Program-made: the position numbers and the translations under genes | The notes under the pieces: generated by a model | What the model was told of the DNA's origin: nothing | What the model saw: the letters and a program-made list of their open reading frames with translations, nothing else | Database searches by the model: none | NCBI RefSeq assembly: GCF_902506505.1 | Contig: NZ_LR733406.1 | Span: forward strand, 1,165,200-1,229,199 | Direction of reading: 5' to 3' | Source: Pseudomonas sp. 8AS | GTDB lineage: Bacteria > Pseudomonadota > Gammaproteobacteria > Pseudomonadales > Pseudomonadaceae | Length of the DNA stretch: 64,000 bases | Part shown: one piece after another, positions 32,522-41,758 of the stretch | Position numbering within the stretch: position 1 is the stretch's first letter | How the letters are laid out: each line of letters begins with the position of its first letter

Positions 32522-33474
32522 GGCCCGGCTACCTTGTCCTGGCGGGCCTGGCCCTGTTGCTCGCCGGCTGTGCCGGGCAGGTTCGCCTGCCGCCGCAGAG
32601 CGAGCGCCTGCCCGAGCGGGTGGAGCTGCACGAGGTGCCGTTCTTTGCCCAGGACGACTACCAGTGCGGCCCCGCGGCGCTGGCCACCCTGCTGGTGCAG
32701 CGCGGGGTGAACACCTCGCCCGAGGCCCTGCGGCCGCAGGTCTACCTGCCGGGGCGCAAGGGCAGCCTGAAGCTGGAACTGGTCGCCGCCGCGCGCCAGC
32801 ACGGGCTGCTGGTCTATCCGCTGCAGCCGCAGCTGGATGCCCTGCTGGCTCAGGTGGCGGCGGGCAATCCGGTGCTGGTGATGCAGAACCTGGGCTTCGA
32901 CTGGTACCCGCAGTGGCACTTCGCCGTACTGGTCGGCTATGACCGGTCGCGTGGCGAACTGATCCTGCGCTCGGCGACGGTCAGGCGCTGGGTCACCGAC
33001 TTCACCAGTTTCGACAGGACCTGGGCGCGCGCCGAGCGCTGGGCGGTGGTCACCCTGCCGGCAGACCGGCTGCCGCCGGAGGCCCGCCTGCCGGCCTGGC
33101 TGCAGGCGGCCAGCGACCTGGAGGAAACCGGCCAGCGCGCCCTCGCCGAGCGGGCCTACCGCACGGCGGCGGCGCACTGGCCGAGCGAGCCGTTGCCGGC
33201 CTTCGCCCTGGGTAATGCGCGCTACGCCGCCGGCGATCGGGACGGCGCCGAGATGGCGCTGCGCGAGAGCCTGCGTCGCCAGGGGGATTTTGCCGTGGGC
33301 TGGTTCAACCTGAGCGAGCTGCTCAACGAGCGCGGTTGCCCGCAGCAGGCCAGCGCCGCACGGGCCTGCGTGCGGCGCCTGGCGCCGGACGATCCGCGTT
33401 TCGCGGTGCCGCTGGAACCGCGAAGCGCGGGCAGCGGTCGCTGCGCCAGCCCGCCGAGCTGCCCGCAGCGCTGA
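32509..33474 (+). CDS. PA2778-family cysteine peptidase lipoprotein with TPR
   Basis: 321 residues. Lipobox LLLAGC (Cys ~21), a C39-like papain-fold domain (~40-185) with catalytic Cys ~53 in DDYQCGPAALATLL and His ~137 in WYPQWHFAVLVGYD, then tetratricopeptide-like repeats (~205-300). The likely place is the periplasmic face of a membrane. C39 peptidases cleave after Gly-Gly in leader peptides; the overlapping PA2779-like protein, with its Gly-Gly, is the obvious candidate substrate. This link is inference. Confidence 0.85.
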   Translation: MRALRPGYLVLAGLALLLAGCAGQVRLPPQSERLPERVELHEVPFFAQDDYQCGPAALATLLVQRGVNTSPEALRPQVYLPGRKGSLKLELVAAARQHGLLVYPLQPQLDALLAQVAAGNPVLVMQNLGFDWYPQWHFAVLVGYDRSRGELILRSATVRRWVTDFTSFDRTWARAERWAVVTLPADRLPPEARLPAWLQAASDLEETGQRALAERAYRTAAAHWPSEPLPAFALGNARYAAGDRDGAEMALRESLRRQGDFAVGWFNLSELLNERGCPQQASAARACVRRLAPDDPRFAVPLEPRSAGSGRCASPPSCPQR

Positions 33475-33510
33475 GTCGAGCGGTCGTGCGGGCCTGGCGC
33501 AGGCCGCTCG

Positions 33511-34341
33511 CTACAGCGCGACGTCGAGGCCGAAGCGTTTCTTCAGGCTGGCCTCCAGCCAGCGCCGCGGCAGCCAGCGCGCCAGCAGTGGCAGGCTGAG
33601 GCAGCCATGGCCGAGGCGCAGCAGGGCGGGGCGCCGGGGGCGTTGCACGGCGGCCAGCAGGTCGGCGGCGAACCGGCTGGCCGGGGTTGGCTTGTCCTGG
33701 GAGGCATTGGCGCGGGCGCGGATGCCGTCGCGCAGCGGCCACCAGGGCGATCGCTCGCTGAGCAGCTGTTCGGCGACCTGGCTGGCGTTGCTGCCGAAGC
33801 TGGAGGCGATGGCGCCCGGCTGCACTTCCATGACCCCGATGGCGAACGGCGCCAGCTCCATGCGCAGGGCGCTGGACAGCGCATGCACGGCGGCCTTGGA
33901 GGCGCAGTAGGTGCCGGCGAACGGGGTCACCAGTACGCTGGAGATGCTGCCGATATTCACCACCAGGCCACGGCTGGCGCGCAGCAGCGGGAAGCAGGCA
34001 CGGGTCAGCTCGACCAGGCTGAACACGTTGGTCTCGAACTGCTGGCGCATGCCCTCGGCACCGCCATCGAGCAGCGGGCCCATGGCGCCGTAGCCGGCAT
34101 TGTTGATCAGCACGTCGAGGCGCCCGGCTTCCTGCTGCAGGCGGGCGACGGCCTGCTGCACGGCCTGGGCGTCGTTGACGTCCAGTGGCACGGCGACGAA
34201 GCCGGCGGCGCCGAGGGCGTCCAGGTCGGCGGCTTTGCGCGCGCAGGCCCAGACCCGGTAACCGGCACCCTTGAAGGTGTCGGCCAGGGCGCGGCCGATG
34301 CCGCTGGAACATCCGGTGATCAGTACGACGGGCTGGCTCAT
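33511..34341 (-). CDS. Short-chain dehydrogenase/reductase
   Basis: 276 residues. Cofactor motif TGCSSGIGRAL (~9-19), NNAGYG (~85-90), and the catalytic YCASK (~150). Classical SDR of the type acting on retinol or steroid-like substrates; NAD(P)-dependent oxidoreduction, substrate unknown. Monocistronic, facing away from yaaA; converges with the PA2778-like gene. Confidence 0.9.
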   Translation of the reverse strand: MSQPVVLITGCSSGIGRALADTFKGAGYRVWACARKAADLDALGAAGFVAVPLDVNDAQAVQQAVARLQQEAGRLDVLINNAGYGAMGPLLDGGAEGMRQQFETNVFSLVELTRACFPLLRASRGLVVNIGSISSVLVTPFAGTYCASKAAVHALSSALRMELAPFAIGVMEVQPGAIASSFGSNASQVAEQLLSERSPWWPLRDGIRARANASQDKPTPASRFAADLLAAVQRPRRPALLRLGHGCLSLPLLARWLPRRWLEASLKKRFGLDVAL

Positions 34342-34483
34342 GCTGGCTCCTTGTTGTTATGGGGCGGGGACTGGCCCCTGCCCGCATCCTACACAAGGGC
34401 CTTGCCGCCTGTACTTGCCTTGCGGGCCAGAGTGACTGGCCTGGCGTGCCGGCGCGGGCACCCCTACAGCCTTGCTCCGGCGA

Positions 34484-35263
34484 TTATTCCGGCGGCTGGT
34501 CGCGCAGGAATACCAGGCTGTCCGGCTTGGACTGCTCGGCGCTGTAGCGGTAGCCGGCGTAGGTGAAGTCCTTCAGGCCGGCCGGGTCGCGCAGGCGTTC
34601 CTTGATCACGTAGCGGGCCATCAGGCCGCGGGCCTTCTTGGCGTAGAAGCTGATGATCTTGTACTGGCCGTTCTTCAGGTCCTTGAACTCGGTGTCGATG
34701 ATCCGCGCCTTCAGGGCCTTGCGCTTGACCGCGCCGAAGTACTCGTTGGAGGCCAGGTTGAGCAGTACGTCGTCGCCCTGTTCGGCCAGGGCGTCATTGA
34801 GCCAGCCACTGATGCGCTCGCCCCAGAAGTCGTAGAGGTTGTTGCCGCGGGCGTTGGCCAGCTTGGTGCCCATCTCCAGGCGGTACGGCTGCATCAGGTC
34901 GAGCGGGCGCAGCACGCCGTACAGGCCGGAGAGCATGCGCAGGTGGCTTTGCGCGAAGTCGAAGTCGGCCTCGCTGAAGTCCTCGGCATTGAGGCCGGTG
35001 TAGACGTCGCCCTTGAACGCCAGCAGCGCCTGCTTGGCGTTGGCCGGAGTGAAGTCCGGGTGCCAGCTGCCGTAGCGCGCCACGTTGAGGGCGGCGAGCT
35101 TGTCCGACAGGTGCATCAGCTCGCCGATCTGCTGCGGGCTCATCTGGCGCAGCTGGCCGATCAGCTCCTGGGCGTGGTCGAGGAACTGCGGCTGGGTGAA
35201 GCGCGCGGTGGCCGGCGGGGTGTCGTAGTCGAGGGTCTTTGCGGGGGAAATCACCAGCAGCAT
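34484..35263 (-). CDS. yaaA: Peroxide stress protein YaaA
   Basis: 259 residues, typical size of the YaaA/DUF328 family ([13 protein letters not shown] at the N terminus, [22 protein letters not shown] in the middle, [15 protein letters not shown] later). In E. coli it limits free iron during hydrogen peroxide stress. Monocistronic. Confidence 0.95.
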   Translation of the reverse strand: MLLVISPAKTLDYDTPPATARFTQPQFLDHAQELIGQLRQMSPQQIGELMHLSDKLAALNVARYGSWHPDFTPANAKQALLAFKGDVYTGLNAEDFSEADFDFAQSHLRMLSGLYGVLRPLDLMQPYRLEMGTKLANARGNNLYDFWGERISGWLNDALAEQGDDVLLNLASNEYFGAVKRKALKARIIDTEFKDLKNGQYKIISFYAKKARGLMARYVIKERLRDPAGLKDFTYAGYRYSAEQSKPDSLVFLRDQPPE

Positions 35264-35431
35264 CGGGTTGTCTCCAGAAAACGTGGCGCGATTCTAACAG
35301 GCCGGCTGCGGGGTACGGCTCCAGTATCGGGGCGATCGGTCACAGACGCGGCGGCTGCCTGGCGGTTATAGTGCCCGCCGCGCGGTCGCCCGGCCGCGTC
35401 TTCCATTCATCGCTCTGACAAGGAGGTCGCA

Positions 35432-36613
35432 GTGAGTTATCTCCCTCGCGCCATCGCATCCCTGCTGTTCGCATCCACCGCTGCCCTGGCCCAGGCCGAG
35501 CAGCTGCCCATCGAAGTACTCAGCGCCGTGGTCAAGGATCAGCGCATTGCCGACGCCGAGGTGCTGCTGCAGAAGAACGGCGCGCAGAGCGTGGTCGGCA
35601 AGACCAATGCCCAGGGCCAGGTCAGCCTGACCAGCGCCTTTGCCGATGACGCCGCCAGCCTGCTGATCATCAAGAAGGCCGGCTACTCCAACCTGGTCGC
35701 CAAGTGCCCGTGCAAGGGCATGACCTACGCCATCAGCCCGGTGATGCAGAGCCTCGACGGCATGCGCGTGGTGCTCAGCTGGGGCCAGGCGCCCGCCGAC
35801 CTCGATTCGCATGTCGCCTACCCGGGCAACCATGTGTTCTTCGGCGAGAAGCTGGGCGAGCAGGCCAACCTGGATGTCGACGACACCGACAGCTACGGCC
35901 CGGAAACCATCACCCTGCAGAAGAAGCGCTTCGGCGAAACCTACGTGTACGCCGTGCATGACTTCATCAACAGCACCAACCCCTCGGCCAATGCCCTGAG
36001 CGCCAGCCAGGCCAAGGTGTTCGTCTATGTCGGCCAGTCGCTGGTGCGCACCTACTACGTGCCGCAGGGCCAACGTGGCAACCTGTGGACGGTGTTCCGC
36101 ATCACCGGCAACGGCGACTTCCAGGACATCAACCAGCTGCAGGGCATCAGCGGCGAAAGCGCCGCCATCGGCGGCATCCTCCAGCCGCTGCAGAACGAAG
36201 GCCAGAGCATCGCCAGCCTGACCGCCACGCAAGCCGCCCAGGGCGACGCCAAGGCGCTCAACCGCCAGGGCGAGACGGCCTACCATGCCGGCCAGCTGGA
36301 TCAGGCCATCGACTTCTACCGCCAGGCCATCGAACTGGACGCCAACTACGGCCAGGCCTACGGCAACCTCGGCCTGGCCTACCAGAAGGCCGGGCGCACC
36401 GCCGAGGCGATCTGGGCCAACCGCAAGGCCATCGCCCTGGCCAGCGGCGCCAGCGCGGCCACCGTGCGTGCCGGCTCCTACTACAACATCGCGCGCATCT
36501 ACGAGGCGGCCGAGCAGTTCGACGACGCCCTGCGCCACTACCACCTGGCCAAGGAACAGAAGGCCAATCCGGTGTACGACAAGGCCATCCTGCGGGTGCA
36601 GGATCGCAGTTGA
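35432..36613 (+). CDS. DUF2135/TPR periplasmic protein
   Basis: 393 residues from a GTG at 35432 with AAGGAGG upstream. Signal peptide (~1-22), a carboxypeptidase-regulatory-like beta domain (~25-100), a YfaP-type DUF2135 domain (~108-230; VVLSWGQAPADLDSHV and DVDDTDSYGPETITL) and three TPRs (~270-385). Binding scaffold, probably in the periplasm. A terminator-type hairpin follows, then a deacetylase gene on the same strand. Function unknown. Confidence 0.83.
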   Translation: MSYLPRAIASLLFASTAALAQAEQLPIEVLSAVVKDQRIADAEVLLQKNGAQSVVGKTNAQGQVSLTSAFADDAASLLIIKKAGYSNLVAKCPCKGMTYAISPVMQSLDGMRVVLSWGQAPADLDSHVAYPGNHVFFGEKLGEQANLDVDDTDSYGPETITLQKKRFGETYVYAVHDFINSTNPSANALSASQAKVFVYVGQSLVRTYYVPQGQRGNLWTVFRITGNGDFQDINQLQGISGESAAIGGILQPLQNEGQSIASLTATQAAQGDAKALNRQGETAYHAGQLDQAIDFYRQAIELDANYGQAYGNLGLAYQKAGRTAEAIWANRKAIALASGASAATVRAGSYYNIARIYEAAEQFDDALRHYHLAKEQKANPVYDKAILRVQDRS

Positions 36614-36631
36614 TCCATCGCCGATCCGGAC

Positions 36632-36659
36632 AACGCGCTCCCTCGGGGGCGCGTTTTTC
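36632..36659 (+). terminator. Terminator between TPR protein and deacetylase
   Basis: AACGCGC (36632-36638) pairs with GCGCGTT (36649-36655) around a CCC/GGG inner stem, followed by TTTTT. It may be only partly efficient, as the next gene starts 19 bases later. Confidence 0.75.
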
Positions 36660-36677
36660 ATTCTAAGGAAGGAACTC

Positions 36678-37805
36678 ATGCTGATCAGAACCCTTTTACT
36701 GGGGCTCGGCCTGCTGGCCGCCAGCGCCCAGGCCGCCGGCCCTGCGACTTTCGCCACCCTCGATCGCGGCACCTGGCCCGAAGCGCTGCACGGCCAGGCC
36801 GCCTTCGATAGCGCCTCGCGCGCGGAAATCCTCATGTTCGCCCAGGCCCTGCAGGCCAGCGAAGGGCTCGACGAAAGCGCCTGGAAAACCCGCCTGGGGC
36901 TGAAGTCGGCCAATCTGCAGTCGATTGCCCAGGTGCGCGAACGCTTCTGGCAGCGCCTGCTGGAGAACTACCGCTACGCCCGGCAGAGCTGCACGCCGGC
37001 CAGCGACTTCTGCCAGCCGGCGCAGGATGTCGCCGCGCTGCGCGAGCAGGCCCGGCAATGGGTGATCGCTCCCGACTCGCGCTACTTCGCCTGGGCCGAG
37101 GCCAGCCAGCGTTTCCACCTCGGCTACCTCAACGAGCAGATGCGCCTGGCCGCGCTGTTCCCGCGGATCAGCAGCGAGATCGCGCTGTTCTCCAGCCGGG
37201 AACGCAACGGTGACGAACTGGCCGACAGGCAGTTCCTCCTGACCTTCGACGACGGCCCCACGGCAGTCGGCGGCAACAGTGACAAGCTGGCCGCCTGGCT
37301 GCGCCAGCAGGGCCTCAACGGCACCTTCTATGTGCTCGGCAGCAACCTGCAGCAGCGCCTGCAGAAGACCTCGGCCGCGGCCCTCAACCAGCTGTATGCC
37401 GGCCAGTGCGTGGCCTCCCACGGCTGGGAACACAAGTCGCATGCCGGCTGGGCCGACTGGCAGGGCTCGGTGAGCCGCACCCGCGAGCTGCTGCAGCGTG
37501 AGTTGCCGGATCTTTACGTGCCGTTGTTCCGCCCGCCCTATGGCCAGCGCCAGGCCGACAGCCAGGCCTTCTTCGCCGGCCAGGGCCTGCAGGTGGCGCT
37601 GTGGCAGATCGACTCGCAGGACTGGAGCAGCAAGGTCGGCGCCGAAGCGGCCGGCCAGCGCGTGCTGACCCTGATGCTGCTGTGGCGCCATGGCGTCGTG
37701 CTGTTCCACGACATCCACAACAAGGCGGCCGGCGCCTTGCCCTGGCTGCTGCAGGCCAGCAACGGGGCCGGGGTGAACTGGCTGGATTGCCGCGACTATC
37801 GCTGA
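36678..37805 (+). CDS. Polysaccharide deacetylase (NodB-like)
   Basis: 375 residues. Signal peptide (~1-19), a helical N-terminal region (~40-175) and a NodB domain (~185-365) with TFDDGPT (catalytic Asp, ~189-195), metal-binding SHGWEHKSH, RPPYGQRQ and the C-terminal LFHDIH. Removes acetyl groups from N-acetylated sugars outside the cytoplasm. Start at 36678 with AAGGAAGGAA upstream; the frame extends further. The substrate polymer is unknown; no exopolysaccharide genes lie nearby. Confidence 0.92.
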   Translation: MLIRTLLLGLGLLAASAQAAGPATFATLDRGTWPEALHGQAAFDSASRAEILMFAQALQASEGLDESAWKTRLGLKSANLQSIAQVRERFWQRLLENYRYARQSCTPASDFCQPAQDVAALREQARQWVIAPDSRYFAWAEASQRFHLGYLNEQMRLAALFPRISSEIALFSSRERNGDELADRQFLLTFDDGPTAVGGNSDKLAAWLRQQGLNGTFYVLGSNLQQRLQKTSAAALNQLYAGQCVASHGWEHKSHAGWADWQGSVSRTRELLQRELPDLYVPLFRPPYGQRQADSQAFFAGQGLQVALWQIDSQDWSSKVGAEAAGQRVLTLMLLWRHGVVLFHDIHNKAAGALPWLLQASNGAGVNWLDCRDYR

Positions 37806-38152
37806 GTCGGGCGCTGCCTCGAGGGCGTGTTCGGGGTGTGTCGCGGGGGCTTGGCGAGCGGGGTGGAGCGGGCTCGCCGAGGGGCATGACTTCCGACTTT
37901 AACGGCGGCTTTCGGGTACGCCAAGGGTTATTCGTCGAGCCGATAAAAAAGTCTGTCCACGATGAAAAAGTTCTTTTTTCTGTCATCCCGAATGGAGTAT
38001 TAACGAAGACAGACCGCCGAACCCTGCAGCACAGGTGGCGGCCATCGGCCATCACCTTTGCTCGCACGTTCCCGGCTTCGCCCGGGAGGTCGGCGGCCCT
38101 TCGTCGGAGCGCTTTGCCGGCTCCGCATGGCCCGCAGATAAGGTGACCGAGT
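37806..38152. other. Gene-free stretch upstream of phoH-like gene
   Basis: 347 bases. The centre (37940-38010) is AT-rich with A- and T-runs and may hold the promoter of the PIN-PhoH gene. A 13-codon frame (37962-38003, MKKFFFLSSRMEY) lacks a ribosome site. Nothing else recognised. Confidence 0.5.
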
Positions 38153-39544
38153 ATGGATGATCACGGACACAGCCGTTCCACCCAGCCCACCCTCTACGTC
38201 CTCGACACCAACGTCCTGATCCACGATCCCAACGCGCTGCTGAACTTCCAGGAACACCACGTCACCATCCCCATGACCGTGCTCGAGGAACTGGACAAGC
38301 TCAAGGCCGGCAAGCACTCGGTCGCCGCCGAATGCCGCCAGGCGATCCGCCTGATCGACCAGGTGCTGGGCGAGGCCAGCCCGGAGGAAGTGGAAAAAGG
38401 CGTACCCATCCAGCGTGGCAAGAGCGGGCCCTGCGGCAGCCTGTCGATCCTCATGAGCAAGCGCGCCGAGCCGCTGACCTGGCTGCCGGAAGACCTCAAC
38501 GACAACAAGATCATCAACCAGCTGGTCGACCTGCGCAGCCGCAATCCGGGCGTGCGCGTGGTGCTGGTGACCAAAGACATCAACATGCGCCTGAAGGCGC
38601 GAGCCTGTGGCATCTCTTCGGAGGACTACCACACCGACCAGCTGGTCGACGACGTCAACCTGCTGTCGCGTGGCTACCACACCATGACGGGCTCGTTCTG
38701 GGACCGGGTGAACAAGGTCGAGACTCGCCAGGGCCACGGCCGCACCTGGCACCAGGTGCAGCTCACCGACAACCTGCCGGCCGTGCACATCAACGAGTTC
38801 ATCATCGACGAGCAGGGTTTCGTCGGCTGGGTCAAGGGCATCGAGGGGCGCACCCTGACCATCCTCGACCTGCACCAGGAGCCGCTGCTGCACCAGGAAG
38901 CCTGGGGCCTCAAACCCCGCGACATCTACCAGTCGCTGGCACTGTTCGCCCTGCTCGATCCGGACATCCACCTGGTCAACCTGTCCGGTGCCGCCGGCTC
39001 GGGCAAGACCATCCTGGCCCTGGCCGCGGCCATCGAACAGACCATGGTCAGCAAGCGCTACCGGAGGATCATCGCCACCCGCAGCGTGCAGGGTCTGGAC
39101 GAGGACATCGGCTTCCTGCCCGGCACCGAAGCCGAGAAGATGGAGCCCTGGCTGGGCGCCATCACCGACAACCTGGAAGCGCTGCACATGGACGACGAGA
39201 GCACCCACGGCAGCGTCGACTACATCCTGCAGAAGGTGCCGCTGCAGTTCAAATCGCTCAACTACATCCGCGGGCGCAGTTTCCAGCACAGCCTGATCCT
39301 GATCGACGAGTGCCAGAACCTCACGCCGCACCAGATGAAGACAATCATCACCCGCGCCGGCAGCGGCTCCAAGGTGATCTGCCTGGGCAACCTGGCGCAG
39401 ATCGACACGCCTTACCTGTCCGCCACCAGTTCGGGCCTGACCTACCTCACCGAGCGCTTCAAGGACTTCGAGCACGGCGTGCACATCACCCTGCAGGGCG
39501 TGCCGCGTTCGCTGCTGGCCGAGTACGCGGAAACCCACATGTAA
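38153..39544 (+). CDS. PIN domain-PhoH ATPase fusion
   Basis: 463 residues. N-terminal PIN ribonuclease domain (~12-165) with [10 protein letters not shown] (Asp ~18) and [14 protein letters not shown]-terminal PhoH ATPase (~250-460) with Walker [10 protein letters not shown] (~278-286) and Walker [10 protein letters not shown]. Same layout as YlaK/PhoH2 proteins, RNA helicase plus RNase. Cytoplasmic; may act in RNA turnover under stress. Monocistronic. Confidence 0.93.
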   Translation: MDDHGHSRSTQPTLYVLDTNVLIHDPNALLNFQEHHVTIPMTVLEELDKLKAGKHSVAAECRQAIRLIDQVLGEASPEEVEKGVPIQRGKSGPCGSLSILMSKRAEPLTWLPEDLNDNKIINQLVDLRSRNPGVRVVLVTKDINMRLKARACGISSEDYHTDQLVDDVNLLSRGYHTMTGSFWDRVNKVETRQGHGRTWHQVQLTDNLPAVHINEFIIDEQGFVGWVKGIEGRTLTILDLHQEPLLHQEAWGLKPRDIYQSLALFALLDPDIHLVNLSGAAGSGKTILALAAAIEQTMVSKRYRRIIATRSVQGLDEDIGFLPGTEAEKMEPWLGAITDNLEALHMDDESTHGSVDYILQKVPLQFKSLNYIRGRSFQHSLILIDECQNLTPHQMKTIITRAGSGSKVICLGNLAQIDTPYLSATSSGLTYLTERFKDFEHGVHITLQGVPRSLLAEYAETHM

Positions 39545-39555
39545 ATCACGCGGTA

Positions 39556-39583
39556 TTCCCCTCTCCCATTCGGGGGAGGGGAA
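39556..39583. repeat. Palindromic hairpin between phoH and moaC
   Basis: TTCCCCT against AGGGGAA with an inner C/G stem and ATTC loop, about 12 pairs. No T-run, so its termination role is unclear; such hairpins recur near genes of this genome (a similar one is at 56141-56164). Confidence 0.55.
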
Positions 39584-39639
39584 GCGCGCTTCGGCTGGCG
39601 GCGGCGTTACAATGGCCGTATCTATTCCGGAGCAAGACC

Positions 39640-40116
39640 GTGCTGACCCATCTCGATTCCCAAGGCCGCGCCAACATGGTGGATGTCACCGACAAGGCCG
39701 CGACTTCCCGCGAGGCCGTGGCCGAAGCCCGCGTGCGCATGCTGCCCTCCACCCTGCAGATGATCGTGGCCGGCGGCCATCCGAAAGGCGACGTGTTCGC
39801 CGTGGCGCGCATCGCCGGCATCCAGGCGGCGAAGAAGACCTCCGACCTGATTCCCCTGTGCCATCCGCTGCTGCTGACCAGCGTCAAGGTCGAACTAGAG
39901 GCCTGCGGCGAGGACTGCGTGCGCATCCAGGCGCGCTGCAAGCTGGCCGGGCAGACCGGGGTGGAGATGGAGGCGCTGACCGCCGCCAGTGTCGCCGCGT
40001 TGACTATCTATGACATGTGCAAGGCGGTGGACCGCGGCATGGTCATCGAATCCATCCGCCTGCTGGAGAAGCTGGGCGGCAAGAGCGGCCACTTCGTGGC
40101 GGAGGAGCAGGCATGA
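39640..40116 (+). CDS. moaC: Cyclic pyranopterin monophosphate synthase MoaC
   Basis: 158 residues from a GTG at 39640 with GGAG upstream. Seen: [16 protein letters not shown], the [31 protein letters not shown] block and [28 protein letters not shown]. Acts after MoaA to form cPMP in molybdenum cofactor synthesis. The stop overlaps the moaD start (ATGA). moaA is not in the window. Confidence 0.97.
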   Translation: MLTHLDSQGRANMVDVTDKAATSREAVAEARVRMLPSTLQMIVAGGHPKGDVFAVARIAGIQAAKKTSDLIPLCHPLLLTSVKVELEACGEDCVRIQARCKLAGQTGVEMEALTAASVAALTIYDMCKAVDRGMVIESIRLLEKLGGKSGHFVAEEQA

Positions 40117-40358
40117 TCCGCGTGCAGTATTTCGCCCGTTACCGCGAGGTGCTGGGCATCGATGGCGAGCAGTTGCAGCCCGCCGCACTGAGCAGCCTCG
40201 AGCAGCTGCGCCAGCACCTGCTCAGCCGTGGCGGGGTATGGCAGGTGCTGGCCGAACAGAACCTGATGTGTGCGCGCAATCAGGAACTGTGCAGCCTGGA
40301 CAGCGAGCTGGCCGATGGCGATGAAGTGGCGTTCTTCCCCACAGTAACCGGGGGCTAG
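40113..40358 (+). CDS. moaD: Molybdopterin synthase small subunit MoaD
   Basis: 81 residues, ubiquitin-like, ending VTGG, whose C-terminal Gly carries the thiocarboxylate. ATG at 40113 overlaps the moaC stop. Works with MoaE to convert cPMP to molybdopterin. Confidence 0.96.
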   Translation: MIRVQYFARYREVLGIDGEQLQPAALSSLEQLRQHLLSRGGVWQVLAEQNLMCARNQELCSLDSELADGDEVAFFPTVTGG

Positions 40359-40362
40359 TGTG

Positions 40363-40818
40363 ATGAGCGTTCGCGTCGAATCTGCAGCCTTCGATCCCGG
40401 CGCCGAGCTGAACGCCCTGCACGCCGCCCAGCTGGGCATCGGTGCGGTGGTCGGCTTCGTCGGCTATGTGCGCGACTTCAATGACGGCCAGGACGTGCGC
40501 GGCATGTTCCTCGAACACTACCCGGGCATGACCGAGAAGGCCTTGGCCAAGATCGTCGAGGAAGCCGAGCAGCGCTGGCCGCTGTTGCGGGTGGCGCTCG
40601 TTCACCGCGTCGGCCAGCTGCCGCCGGGCGAGCCGATCGTCTTCGTCGGCACCGCCAGCGCCCACCGCCAGGCGGCCTTCGACGCCTGCAACTTCATCAT
40701 GGACTACCTCAAGACCCGCGCGCCGTTCTGGAAGAAGGAAGACACCGCGGAAGGCCCGCGCTGGGTGGAAGGGCGCTGCAGCGACCAGGCTGCGGCCGGG
40801 CGCTGGGCCAAGTCCTGA
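40363..40818 (+). CDS. moaE: Molybdopterin synthase large subunit MoaE
   Basis: 151 residues. GAVVGFVGYVRDFNDG, FLEHYPGMTEKAL, LVHRVGQLPPGE and the active-site region DYLKTRAPFWKKE are family-defining. Four bases after moaD; a GTG one codon upstream is also possible. Confidence 0.97.
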   Translation: MSVRVESAAFDPGAELNALHAAQLGIGAVVGFVGYVRDFNDGQDVRGMFLEHYPGMTEKALAKIVEEAEQRWPLLRVALVHRVGQLPPGEPIVFVGTASAHRQAAFDACNFIMDYLKTRAPFWKKEDTAEGPRWVEGRCSDQAAAGRWAKS

Positions 40819-40872
40819 GAGGCAGTCACTGGCCCTTTTACGGGCTCATATCGGCGCTGCAGGCCTCCGTAG

Positions 40873-40889
40873 GGTGCGCCGTGCGCACC
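40873..40889. repeat. Short palindrome downstream of moaE
   Basis: GGTGCGC-CGT-GCGCACC, a perfect 7-bp stem in the context GTAGGGTGCGCC that recurs in pseudomonad intergenic DNA. It lies in the gap between converging moaE and the small membrane protein gene. Confidence 0.55.
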
Positions 40890-40916
40890 GGATAGCCCGT
40901 GCCGAGCCCTGCGGCA

Positions 40917-41390
40917 TCAGGCCTGGGCGGCTTCTTCCGCGGCCAGGCGCTGGATGTAGCGGGCGAAGCCCTCGTCCTCGCCGCGCAGCAGTTCCGGCAG
41001 GCGCTGGCGGAAGTCTTCGCGGCGGCTCCATTCGCGCATGTAGTCCTCCCAGGAGTGCCAGCGGCGCAGCTTCTTCTTGTCCATGTTGTCTTCGTAGACC
41101 AGCAGGTAGGCGCGTTCGAACAGCGAGATGAGCATGTCGAAGATCACCCACATGCGTTCGCGCTGCTCGTCGCTGAGGTCGCAGGTGGCGCGCTGGCTGC
41201 GCAGGCGCAGGTCGGGGTTGTTCAGCACCACTTCGAGGAAGTCGATGTAGGCATCGGAGATCTGCTGCCAGGTGGCTTCCTCCTCGTTCTCGCGCTCCTT
41301 GCGCTGCTCGAAAATGAACACCGCGATGGCGAAGGGCAGGGCCACTACGGTGACGATGTAGGACAGCAGTTCCCAGGTTTCGGTAGGCAT
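40917..41390 (-). CDS. Small membrane-anchored hypothetical protein
   Basis: 157 residues: one N-terminal helix (~9-27, YIVTVVALPFAIAVFIF), then a charged cytoplasmic-type helical body with an ERAYLLVYEDNMDKKKLRRW patch. Start at 41390 (MPTETWELLS); upstream frame is Pro-rich and not coding. No family could be named. It resembles small proteins that track membrane or ion-channel activity only in general layout. Confidence 0.72.
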   Translation of the reverse strand: MPTETWELLSYIVTVVALPFAIAVFIFEQRKERENEEEATWQQISDAYIDFLEVVLNNPDLRLRSQRATCDLSDEQRERMWVIFDMLISLFERAYLLVYEDNMDKKKLRRWHSWEDYMREWSRREDFRQRLPELLRGEDEGFARYIQRLAAEEAAQA

Positions 41391-41758
41391 GGCGGACTCG
41401 CGGGGCTGTGTTGCGCGGGGAGGCGGCGGGGGATCGGTTATGCGCGGGCTCCTGTCTGCTGCGCCCGGGCAATGGTGCGCAGCGAGTGTGCCGCAAGTTG
41501 GCGCGGGCGGGAAGGCGCGGGCATCGCGGCGCTCAGGCCGAAGACGGCGAACCGCTGTGCCGTCAGGGGCCGCGTGTTTTGCAGGTTCATGCATAGCCGT
41601 GGAGTATGCATAACATAATAAATATGCATTTGATAAATGCCTGGGGCGGGCGGATTCTTGGGGCGCGGCGGTGACCGGGTGGTCATCCAGTGCGATGTGA
41701 AGTGGCTTGCGGCTGACGGCCAGTTTCACAGCGAACCCCGATTCCAGAGGAAAACAAG
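41391..41758. promoter_or_regulatory. Upstream region of the amino-acid ABC operon
   Basis: 368 bases without a gene. The AT-rich part contains three ATGCAT copies at 41589-41594, 41606-41611 and 41624-41629, spaced 17 and 18 bp, in the context TATGCATA/AATATGCATTT. They look like an operator array, perhaps for the LysR gene downstream. Confidence 0.55.

Noticed and set aside
37962..38003. 13-residue frame MKKFFFLSSRMEY as a possible Phe-rich leader peptide
   Set aside because: No ribosome binding site, no following attenuator hairpin and no phenylalanine-related gene downstream.
39640..40818. moaCDE as part of a novel cofactor cluster
   Set aside because: Ordinary molybdenum cofactor genes in common order; the absence of moaA nearby is usual in pseudomonads.
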